From Salvator merianae (Eukaryota; Chordata; Lepidosauria; Squamata; Teiidae): 64,000 nt of DNA. The stretch lies in contig QVOM02000025.1 in assembly GCA_003586115.2 (NCBI GenBank), positions 42,452,522-42,516,521 of the forward strand, in the 5' to 3' direction. The notes beneath the pieces are model-generated. The model saw nothing but the letters and a program-made list of their open reading frames with translations. It was not told where the DNA came from and did no database searches. Shown here one piece after another: positions 36,343 through 46,969 of the stretch. The position numbers and the translations under genes are program-made. The stretch's first letter is position 1, and each line of letters starts with the position of its first letter.

Positions 36343-36948
36343 GGCCATTTATGTGCTTACCTCCCTTAGAGCAGTTTAACTAGTCTGCTCTGGCCTGTCT
36401 CAGTCCAAGTCCAGCAGGTGCTGTCCACATTGCAAGGGCTGGAACGCTGTTGTCCCAGTCCAACATCAGCCATGACATGGACACACCTTCCCTATTCTGC
36501 TCCAGGTGAAGCATACTTCTGCCACAAGCACCACCTATCCTTCCCTGTAATTGGCCCGTGTCCCCATTGCTCCAGAATTTCATCCAGTGGGCCCTCTGTG
36601 TCAGGGTTTCAAAGATGGTCTTCAAAGCTTGCATAAGAAACAATGGAAAACACTGCAGTCCTATCTTCAACACTTGTACAAGCTTTGGAGCTTATTTTTG
36701 AAGCTTATTCAAGCTTCCAAGAAGGGCTGTGAAATTTTCCTTGTTCTGAACCAGGTGCAGAAGCCCTGCTGCCTGAACCGCAACAGACAGCATTAGCACG
36801 CATGCAGACCTTTTCAAACAGATCCACCACTGAACTGGGATAGAGAGCCCTTTGGCCAGTTCTGGGCTAGAATGGCACTAGTCCCACGTGGAAGAAGTAT
36901 GTGGGTGAGCAGCTTGCTCTCCCATACTAGGCAAGCGTGGAAAGGCTC
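36343..36948 (-). mobile_element. Long MITE-family copy, inverted relative to 25086-25636
   Basis: The left end is GGCCATTTATGTGCTTACC and the right end GGCAAGCGTGGAAAGGCTC. Read on the minus strand, the core (CAGTGTTTTCCATTGTTTC, GCAAGCTTTGAAGACCATC) matches the plus-strand copy in intron 2 at roughly three bases in four. It is 606 bp, with no intact coding frame. Confidence 0.6.
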
Positions 36949-37171
36949 ATATTTCTAAGACCACTAAACACACTTAGACAGTAAGTTCCATCATAGAATT
37001 GCACTGATGTGAACACTTACTCAACGGGTATGCATTCTGAAATAGGAATACACTTGTATATTCCTTTTTAAATAGTGAAAATAACTGTTACTTTATGGGA
37101 TTTTGATATTTGTCAAAAAAAATGCAACCTCTTTGCAATCTGTTATTGCTACTGTTTTAGCCTCTCAGACT

Positions 37172-37334
37172 AGGGTTACCTTATGAAAGTCAGGGCTCCT
37201 GTACCTTTAACAGCTGTATAGAAGAGAGAATTTTAGCTGGTGTAGCTTGTAACACAAGCAACACCGGCTGAAATTTCTTTTTCTGCATAGCTATTAAAGT
37301 GCAGGAACTGTGTCCTTTTTTCCATATGGCAACT
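37172..37334. mobile_element. Hairpin MITE with AGGGTTACC ends, copy 2
   Basis: Left AGGGTTACC, then CAGGGCTCCTGTACCTTTAA; right TTAAAGTGCAGGAACTGTG, then TCCATATGGCAAC. The halves fold back. It has the same architecture and interior as 10301-10467. Confidence 0.65.
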
Positions 37335-37569
37335 TAATTTAACTCAGGCTGTGTTCAGGTGGATGTTCACTAAGGTGGCACAATTGTGAAAGGAAATTGT
37401 TTCAAGGTCAAATAATAAAAACCATAATTCTTACCTTATAGCTATAGAACATACCTTTGCCACTCTTTCCGCAATCAGATCCTTGAAGTGAAGTACTGTA
37501 TTTTTTTCTCCCATACCCAAATGTTGTTTCCATTTGCCATTTCTCACAGTTGGCCAGTAGAGATTGGTC

Positions 37570-38104
37570 ACTGCCTGTCTTCTAGATCCTCCCACCAGAG
37601 GAAGTAGTGGGAAGGATTTGCTTTATTACGTTAAAGGGATTGTTTAGTCTGCCATATTGTCCCAACGCCACATCCACCCATCTTAACAGAGAGGGTGTAA
37701 AAGAGGTCCTGGTTACTTCCCACCCAATTTGGTTCTGTTGGACTTTATCAAGATCTGACTGTGAATTTACTGAATTTACTGATTTGTCTTTCTCACCGTT
37801 TTGGTTAATGGGCAGGGACATACAAGAGGGGTTTTTCTGTGGTGACCCCCAGTCTTTGCAACAATTTCCCTTTGGAGGTTAGCCAGGCGCCTACATTGTA
37901 TGGTTTTCGGCACCTGATTAAAACATATCTCTTTACCCAGACCTTTGATGCTTAGCTTCCTCTGAGTGCTGTCCTGCCAGGGAGGGAAAGAGGGTTATAT
38001 TTTAAATGTTTTTTTGAGAATATTCTATATATTATATCTTTTTATTGCTGTGACCTGTCCGGGGTCCTTCTGGTGAAGGGTGGGATATAAATTCTTAACT
38101 AAAT
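37570..38104 (+). mobile_element. L2-like (possibly CR1-clade) LINE 3' end
   Basis: The end of a decayed reverse-transcriptase reading frame is visible. FRHLIKTYLFTQTFDA and a stop lie at 37905-37955, the C-terminal motif of this LINE type, preceded by broken coding sequence. A roughly 150-bp 3' UTR follows, ending GTGACCTGTCCGGGGTCC...GGGTGGGATATAAATTC. It is 5'-truncated and frame-broken, so it is not active. Confidence 0.65.
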
Positions 38105-39410
38105 AAACAATCAAGTTGATTGTCAATTGGTCAGTCACCTAGAGACTGCAGGCAGCACTCTGACTGGCAAACTGATGGCATTTTCCATCAAATAGGAGCA
38201 AGACAACATTAGAGAGGCGTGACAGCATCATGCTAATGGGGGTGGTAAACCTTCGCTCTCCTAACTTGCATAGTATTGCGCCATGTGCCTACTCACTTTG
38301 CTGAAGCTTTCATAAAAGTTCACATTTCCTGCTTTTAGGTAGAATTCTATCTCTGAAACCATACAGGGAATGGCACAGCAACAAAAGAGTCACACTCTTG
38401 TTTCCCTTTGCCCTTGGCCTTTTTGAAAAAGTCATCTGAACACAACCTTAAATTCTGATTATGACGGTATAGTTGCAATGGCTGAAACAGGTGCTAAAAG
38501 AAGCACTTGCAGAGCAAGAAAGAGGACCTGAAAGCTAAATTTAGTATACTTCTCTACATCTTTTATTTTCCAGAAACTGATTTTTAATATTTAGCAGACA
38601 AGAATACTAAAGCCCCAAAAGTTCATTTTTAATGCAAAAGAAACTCGTGCCCTTATTTCTTAGTACTGTAGCTTATCAAAAGGTTCTGAAATCTGACTTG
38701 TGTGCAGTGTTACTTAGCAACATGTTATAAAGTCACCGAAGGAGTGGGGAATATCTCAAAGATGAAAATGTAAACTTGGTAGATATGTCAGTGCCACACA
38801 AGGGGAAAGATGTTATGTTAAAGGAAGAAATTAAACCCATTGATCACAGTAATGTGTATCCAAAATAATGTGTGGAATTTGTACATTTGACCAGCACTGC
38901 AATACTTACCAGAGTTTGGGCCCATCAAACAACAGACAATGTTTTATTTAGTAGCCTTGTGAAATTTACTGGTAATATTTTAAGAAAGCTTTTCTTTACT
39001 GGGAACAAGAGAGAGAGACAGAGAATGCCTAGTTCTCTGTCAGCGTTAAAAAAAAAATAGAGAAACCTTCCAAAGCTTGCTTTGGCCCAGAGACTGCCTC
39101 AATTCAGGCTTCTCTGCAAATGAGCAAAACAGGGCAATTTCAGAAATTGAAAAGGGAAGCATGCCAGAGCTAGACAGTTATACATCATATTCATAAACTG
39201 CTTTTATTTACAGGATGTGCTGAATCCATAAGGGTAGAGAAAGCTCCCTCCATTGATCTCAATTATCCCAAGTCTGAATAAGATCAAAAGTGATATACTA
39301 AAGGCTTGTTTTCATATAAAAGTGGTTCTGAATATTTCTGATATTGTTATCCATCCAAGATTGTGACTACCCTAAGACAGCTGTATTTGGCTGTATAGAA
39401 GAGAAGTGTA

Positions 39411-39462
<52 letters not shown>
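39411..39462. repeat. (TAGA)n microsatellite
   Basis: About 13 uninterrupted tetranucleotide units. Such a pure run is likely length-polymorphic. Confidence 0.95.
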
Positions 39463-40669
39463 CTTTTTTCAACATATGTTGATTAGTCCTTCTTTTGAAG
39501 GAATGTTCATCAAAAACTGCTTTCTAGAAATCTAGTCAACAGTTTTCAGCTGTCAGGTCCCCATCATCCAGACATGCTGATAAAGCTACCATGACTGAAC
39601 ATGAACAGCTGATAGTGAAAATTCTTATGTTCACTTTTTAATTTATGGGAGAAGGGTAAATGTTGCTAAAATGAATATATTAGTCTGAGTTATAATTGTT
39701 ATGGTGAAATATATTTTATTGCTATTAGAGACATAGTAATATTTGCAAGGCAGTGTCATTCTGAATGAAACATAGATACAGAAGTTCTTCATTTTATTTT
39801 GTATTGATTATTCAGAGAATGATTACTAAAGGAACAGAAATTACCTAGATTTGAAAGAAAGTAAAATCAACAAAAACTAAATTAAATTAAAATAATCACA
39901 GTGCTACCTATGTAGATGTGCACACAACACACTTCCTTTATTCTCCTTGCATCAATTAATACTAGCACTAGAAACTTCAGTTCTGCATTTTGAATTACTA
40001 GATGCATAGCATTGAGTATCTTCAGAGCAGTGAATCAGACAGGCTGGTAGAAGTGATGGTGACCTGTCACTGAAGCAACAAAGCCATTGCTGTAGCAGTG
40101 CCATGCAGCATTTTATGACCGAATGGCATGCTTTATGGCCATACATATGGCTGACAGTTCCCTTACTGTGTCAGGGAAAGGTAGCCCTCAGATGCCTATG
40201 GGTGGCATAGCAGGGAGGAATCACTACTGGAGTGCTGGAAGAGTGCTTTTCTGCCACACTCCCCTTTTCCCACCATTTCCGTATTTCCATGACAATTCAG
40301 CATACATGTCATCCTGAGTGGACACCTGATGATTTTTAAAAAGCATCTGAACACAGCCTTATTCTCAAGTCCTAAAATGGCTTCACCCATCCAGTTTGAC
40401 CACTGAGGATGTTGGATAGCTTTCCATGAGACACATCCCTCCCAAAACTGGGACAAATAATGCTTGTTACTATAACTTACCTGCCATTTCCAGACTGGGC
40501 AATTGTGGATGAGTTGGGGTGGAGAGGAGCAAAGCACTAGTAAGAAGTGACATTCCTTGAATCCAACTTAGTGCAAAAAAAAATGGCATGGTGCAAGGAA
40601 TGGCAGATCTACCAATCATTGTCTTTTCTTCTCTTCCTGCCTCCCTACAAAAGCTGGCATTTATTTGTA

Positions 40670-41440
40670 CTTGTCCAGTCTGTAACAGTCAGGTTAATTT
40701 GGCCAACACCTAAGATGATAGGGTGCAGTCTAATTTGGACAAGCTGGAAGACTGGGCTGAGGGAAACATGAGAAATAAAAGGTGTTACATTTAGGGAGGA
40801 TTTGTAACTTGCAACCACTGCATCAGAGAAGCACTTCTGTGTGGTCATTGAGAACAAGCTGAACATGAGCCAGTAGTGTGAGATGGCTGGTAGAAGGGCC
40901 AATGCAGTTTTGGGCTACATTAAAAATAATAAAGCATTCAGTTGAAAACATGTGAAGTCCTTATTCCATTTTACTCCTCACTGGAACAGGTTCAGAAAAG
41001 AGTAGCAAATATGATACAGGGCTTTCAGATCAGGCCCCATGAAGACAGGCTGAGACAACTGGCAATGTTTAGTCTCGAGAAAAGAAGACTGAGAGTATAC
41101 ATGATATCAGTACTGAGGTACATAAAACGGGTGCTTTAGGGAATACGGTTAGGAGCTGTCCTGCAGAGTCACAGATACAAAATCAAAATAATAGGTACAA
41201 GTTGCAGCTCCTTAGATTTGGGTTGAATACAAGGAAAAAAGTCCTGATGATAAGATGTATACAAGGGTGGAACAATCTATCTTTGAAGGTTGTGAGTTCT
41301 CCATCTCTGGAGGTTTCAAGAAGAGGCAGGACAGCCACTTCTCAACAATGGCTTAATTTGTTTTCATAAACTTTGCAAATGGTTGGACTAGATAAATCTT
41401 GTGCTCCCTTTCAACTTGAGTTTTATGACTCTATAATTCT
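40670..41440 (+). mobile_element. CR1 LINE 3' end, decayed
   Basis: Fragments of the CR1 ORF2 C terminus are readable across frames: ENKLNMSQ, then a GRRANAVLGYIKNNKA-like block, and DRLRQLAMFSLEKRRLR near 41043-41094. The element ends with a short 3' UTR and the CR1 hallmark TATGACTCTATAATTCT (41424-41440), a form of the ATTCTATG terminal repeat. Stops and frameshifts make it a 5'-truncated fossil. Confidence 0.75.
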
Positions 41441-42531
41441 GAAACAACAAGGATTTTTTAATCCTAATTTTGATGGCACTTGTTAGAAGATACAATAAGT
41501 TGCACAATATGAGCTATAGAAAGCTCCTTATTTGGAATGGGAGTTTGCCTAAACAATTATCTTCCTGATTCTGGAGTTCCATATGCCTTTCGCTGCTAGT
41601 TTGTGGCTTGTTTCTGAAAAATGCAGTGGCTTAAGCTATCTTTCCCTCTTTTCCTGTGAAAGTCCTTAGGGTCACTGAAAAGGGGAACAGAAATACACTT
41701 GTCCTAGGCTCCATAACCTTTAGAACTCAGATTCTGGTGGGGGTTTGTATACTTTTTAGAGGCCCGTATAGAGCAAGAATAAACTGATACCATTCAATGC
41801 CCTGCAATCTATTAGTGAAACTTTGGCTGCATCCCCAAAGGGGAAGGGTACAGCCCAGTGATGGGGGATTCATGCAAATTGCCTGTGAGCTGCCCCAGTA
41901 GTGAGAAAGATGGCAAAATAATGCTTCCTACCCCTAAAGGCCTCCCAGCAGGCCCAGTTCCTGGGGGGATCTGCAGCTGGAAGATTTTTAGAGCAGGCAC
42001 TTTAATGCCAGAATAGAAATGGCCTAGGAAGGTGACCATTTGGAGCCTGATCAAACTCCCGCTCCGCCCTGCCCCAGGCCTCTAAGGTGCTTCCTGCCCC
42101 TTCGATCCCTGTGCATGGAAGGGAGGAACTGCTGGTGAGTCCCTTATCTGTGGGTGGGTGGAGTGACAACAGGTGCTTGTAAACAAAACACAACAGATGT
42201 AGCCTTGATCTTGCTTTTGCCTTTCAGCGGCTGTTGCGGACGCAGCTCATTCAGCAGTGTCTATAGAGCAGCATTATGTGGTTTGAGTTTGTCAGGCACC
42301 TCATACCCACGTGCCAAAGCGGCGCACCTAATTTGGATGGACTGACTTTAGACCTATGGTGTGCTCTGCTCCTACCTGATACTTCCCTGCAGGTCCTAGG
42401 AGCCACACTGGAGTTCTTTGTTCCATACTATCCCAAGCTGTCGCCTGTGTTTTGTTTACTCTTATGAACTTGCTGTCTTCCAGATATGTTTAAGCATACT
42501 AATTGACTCCTTTTCACCCCTCTTTCAACAG

Positions 42532-42765
42532 CTGCAAATCAAAAAGAACCCTTGACTCCTACGTTTAAAGTGAAAGATGAAGTGAAAAATGAGGAAAAAG
42601 CAAGCTCAGCTTTTCCTAAATCCACTTATGTTTTCTGTTCTGAATCTGAAACCTCTGCTCCAAGCATTCCTGAGGAAAATGTCAAGCCACAGGAAGCATC
42701 AACAAATGTGTTACAGCAGGATATGTCAGTCAAAGCAGCGTCTGAACTTCTCATGAAGCTATCAG
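42532..42765 (+). CDS. ZNF827: ZNF827 exon 5: module 2
   Basis: A 234-bp exon, phase 1 on both sides, with acceptor CTTTCAACAG and donor ATCAG|GTAGTT. With the G from exon 4 it encodes AANQKEPLTPTFKVKDEVKN, then a Ser/Glu-rich stretch (KSTYVFCSESETSAPS), and ends VLQQDMSVKAASELLMKLS. It repeats the exon 4 layout: a VKxE site (VKDE), an acidic linker, then the SVKxASxxLMKLS end at the splice donor. Because it is symmetric (78 codons), skipping it would keep the frame. No zinc finger is present. Confidence 0.93.
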
Positions 42766-44390
42766 GTAGTTGACTGGTTTTTAAAATTTCCACGTTTTGC
42801 ATTTCAGTTCACTCTTGTTCTGTTATAGACAGCTTTTATTGCATTTAATTTGCTATTTATGACAAAGTTGGCACTGGCCACAGTATTTCTTGCTGTGGTA
42901 CACAGGTGTTATTTCTAACAAGCAGTATTAAATTACTGCAGGAAATGTATGTTTGAAAATACAAATATTAATAAATTATTTGAAAGGACTACATTTTAGG
43001 GGATTGCCTGAATCTGAGATACATTAGCTTAAGAAATCATTTGAATCTCAGTAATATATGTGTCTTCAGCAGTGCCTCCTGGTTTAGGATCAAGGGGATG
43101 TGGAGGAAAGGTTGGTTCTGATTAGATGCTTCCCTTTGATATCCTCAAAGGGTGTTTTGATTCCAGTCCATGAGCTGCTGCTGTAGCTTTTATCAACAGG
43201 AATTGGGGCTCAGAACTCCAAAGCATGTCTTGCATCTCTTCCTGTTTTATTAGGACAAGTTATACAATTTCACTGCTTCAGAGGGAATCTTTCAGTCTTC
43301 TCTTTCTTACCTGTGGATGTAGCAAAAAGACTGTTCTAATACAGTGAGATAAGTGCTTTGTTATTTTGGTTTTTTAGGGTGGTATTTCAATATCATTTTA
43401 TAAAACTAGCTGTGTGGTGCAATAAAAGCATTCTTGGTTTCTCTTTTTAAAAAAGCCATTTTCCCATTCCGTGACCTCTTTATGGTCTCTGTGAAGCTTT
43501 CACAAATAGCTCGACATCTGTACAAAGCCTCATTAGGGAGGATTCTCAAGGCAGGTTAGGCTTCTGGAGGCGGGCTGAACCTCCATCCTCTGTACTCCCA
43601 TTTCATATTTGCTCAAAGGCGCTCATAGGATGGTATAATCCTACACTTCACAAAAGAAGAACTATGCATAAAGGTTTTATACACCAACATAATTCTAAGC
43701 AGTCCACATCTTCTTCAGGTGAGTGTGGCTGCTATATCTGTACTTTAATTTGTATGTAAAATGTCTTACTGGCCCTTCATTGCTAATATTTATTGCCTTA
43801 AAGAAAAGGATAAAACAAGATCAATAAAGAGAATTAAAACAATATCAATGGGAAGAGAAATTTCAAGAAATCTCTGTCGTGTGTGTGTATTTATTTATAT
43901 GAAGGTATTGCTGACTCACTGAGTAGCATAGTTGTGGAGCCTCTTAAGGTCAGGGAATCATTTGTGAGTAGTAAGAAGATAATTGTAAGAGATGCAGTCA
44001 GTTATTGAAAAATGAGGGTCATGTGTCTCTCCCCTTGAGAGCCCCCTCCTAAAAGCAAACACACCTTAAACAAGGAGAGAAAGCAGACAGCAATTAGCAA
44101 CCACAGAAGTTTGCATGAAGATCCCAAACTGAAATTTTTGCTACCTGTCAAGTAACGGAATAATAGCTAATAGCATTGGATTTAGAGGAGGAAGATAGAG
44201 AACATGACTGATAGAAGAAGCTGTGAGAAGAAGGGAGCTGGAGACATGTCCAAAGTCAAATAATTAAAGACTAGAGAGAGCTGCATCTTTAAGCTTCCAA
44301 CATTACAGTGGAAGGTCAATTGTCTTCTTGTGGATAAAGACTGAGAAATTGGACTATTCTTGCATCTCGTGGTAAACTCTATTAGGGATG

Positions 44391-44440
44391 TGCAAAACAC
44401 CCTCCTGAATGCTTTTTGAAATCTTTGAGACAGTGTTGGC
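44391..44440. repeat. Dispersed repeat fragment, second copy of 3202-3260
   Basis: It reads TAGGGATGTGCAAAACACCC, then TCCTGAATGCTTTTTG, closely matching 3202-3260. The family is unknown. Confidence 0.5.
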
Positions 44441-46850
44441 TCTCTATATGGCTATGTGTGTGTGGCTATGTAGAACACATTCCAAGTTTCATCCTACAAG
44501 CAAGGTGAGCACTTTATATTACCTTGTTTCTGCATATCCCTCCTGGCCTTTTTGGAGTCTGGATGTGAGGACTTCATAATTTTTCAAGTCTTCAAAGTCT
44601 TCACCATTCTTTTTGGCTTTTGACTGATAGATCGCAGACTTTAACTTTGTTAAAAGTACTTCTGTTTGGATATGCTCATCTGCTTGCGGCGTTGCACTCT
44701 TGTTTTCACTTTGTTGATTCGTGCTTCCCCCGTTTATCCAGAACATATTTATTGGACATACGGTAAATTCTAAGTAGACCTTTTACGCGGTAACATTTGT
44801 AAACAACCTACTTGTTTTAATGAGGTACTGACGGCTGGACAGCTCTGATGCTGATCTGGCTATTCCAAAAAAAAGAGGTTGTACCCTGTATAAAATATTC
44901 AGTATGTAATTATACTTAATAGAGATATTGAGAATTTTTTTAAAAGCATGCCTAATGATACCAAAATTTATTTTTCCTAAATAAGCAGAAGTATTTGTGA
45001 GTAATGTTATGCATATAACAAAAAAAAATGCAGTGCTAAGCAAGAATATATTCTCATGAATATTAAGTATATGTCTCTGGATATGAGTATTTTGTTATGC
45101 GTTCTTCAATTTTGAAAGGGAAAAGGTCCTTACTTAACACCCTAGTTGTGTAGTTAACTTTGTTTATCTTACTCTTATGCTGGGGCACAACCTTAGAAGA
45201 AGTCACATCTTGGGAGGGGATAAGTTGCTATGCACATGTATATATTACTCACACGTGGAAATAGTATAGCATAGAAGTTTTTATAATTAACGCTTTTATA
45301 AAAAAAAAATCCCATGCAATAAACAATACTATGAAATTAGTCACAAAGCAATAAGTGTTAACATCATGACAAAAGATTAATAGCCAAAAAAGCACATAAA
45401 ATAAATAATAAATAATAGTAACATTAAAACAAAATAATATGGCAACACAAACAGGTCATCTTCTGCAGAGTCTTTTGTTCCATCCTAAGACCTTAGAACA
45501 AGAGCTGTTAGTACAGTGATTTCTTTTATGCAGAGCTGTTACCTGTAAAAGTTTGTGGGCACAGAAATTGATAGAAAACTCAGGCAGAAGCAAGAGACAG
45601 ATCTCATATGGACCCACTGAACTCTCATGCCTCTTCTCTGTTCAAATAATAGCAATCATCTTCATCATTCTGACGTAGCTATAATGGTGGTTGAGAAAAA
45701 CCATGTGTGGATTATTGATGTAGCAGTACCTGGTGATAGTAGAGATTAGGAAAAACAGCTAGTAAAACTCACCAGATACAATGACCTCGAAACTGAAATC
45801 AAGCAGCAACCATCCTGCGTAGATACCTCTGATTATCCTAGATCCTTGGGAAGGATCTGATCATCAAAATACCAAACCAGTCATAGTTATCTGCTAGACT
45901 GTGTAATGGTTGTGTCGGGGGTGATGAAGAAGTTGCAGAAAGGTTCTTTGTTGATTATGGAAAACATCTCTTATCTGTCGAGTAAGCAGTGCTTTTCTTC
46001 ATAGGTCCTAACAAAATGTGACACGTAAATTTATAATAGTTCAGTAATAGAATGACCATGTGCTAAACTGGTTTTTCATTGAAATGTATATTCATCTAAA
46101 ATAATGGCCTGTTTGTATTCATGTATATAGTTGGGCTGACAATGTTGAGGATCCACACTTTAAATCTCCATACCTTTTTGAGTTTTGCTTTGCACAAACT
46201 GTATAGAAGAAATTCGTCTTCAGTAATACATTAGTAAACTGTTTTTCTCCTGCATGCACATGAGTGTGTGCATATGTTAAAAGTAATTTATTTTAAAAAT
46301 GCTGATGGTGGTGTTTATAGTGCATCAATAAGATGGAAAGAGAATAATTAAAATATATTTATTTACAGGAATCACAGTCATTCTTTCTGCATTGACCAGT
46401 TGCTAAAATTGTATTAACCTTGATTTTTATATATTATTTTAATTACAGTAATGTATTTTCAGTTCCAGAACTCTTGGACTTCTTAGAAATAGGCTAAGAG
46501 AATGATAAATAATAGCTCCTGAATAAGAAACATTATTTAGTTTACTTGTTAGAATGTCTTTAGAAAAGATTTTTGAGCTGGGTATCAGTATTAGCTGTTA
46601 ACTATATAAGCATGTTCTGTTATTTTTAACAAAAATCGCTTGAAAGTTTTGGGTTCAGAAACTTCCAGAAGTTCTTTGTTGTAGACATTGGTGTCTCCTG
46701 TGCTATTAATATAACAAATACTTGATAGTAAAGATTTTCATTACAAAAGGTGGTTTATAAAGTGCCTCAGTTTGGGGGTTTCTTCTAACTCTGTCTGCAG
46801 TCACTTCTGAAGGCTCATTACCAATGGTTCAAAATGTATTTACTTCAGGG

Positions 46851-46969
46851 TGCTCAGTGGCAACCTCTAGATGTTCCTCAACTATAACTCCCATCATTCT
46901 GTGCCTGGGACTGGCACAGATTAATGGGAATTGTAGTCCAGGAGCAGCTAAAAGGCTACCGCTGAGCAG
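46851..46969. mobile_element. Foldback repeat
   Basis: The arms TGCTCAGTGGCAACCTC and GGCTACCGCTGAGCA are inverted, as are inner arms AACTATAACTCCCAT and ATGGGAATTGTAGTCC. A related half-site (GGGAATTGTAGTCCACAAC) is at about 4340. It is probably a non-autonomous DNA transposon. Confidence 0.5.

Larger units (their letters stand above)
32559..42531 (+). other. ZNF827 intron 4
   Basis: About 10 kb. It starts with a GTAAGG donor and ends at a good acceptor (CCCCTCTTTCAACAG). It is rich in mobile DNA: MITEs at 32604-33074, 33285-33823, 35689-36109 and 36343-36948, an hAT MITE at 34859-34987, other hairpins at 33892-34026 and 37172-37334, an L2-like end at 37570-38104 and a CR1 end at 40670-41440. 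A TAGA microsatellite lies at 39411-39462. The stretches 38110-39400, 39470-40660 and 41450-42530 have nothing I can name with confidence. Confidence 0.8.

Noticed and set aside
39411..39462. Regularly spaced repeat considered as an array of CRISPR type
   Set aside because: It is a pure tetranucleotide microsatellite with no spacers, in a vertebrate intron.
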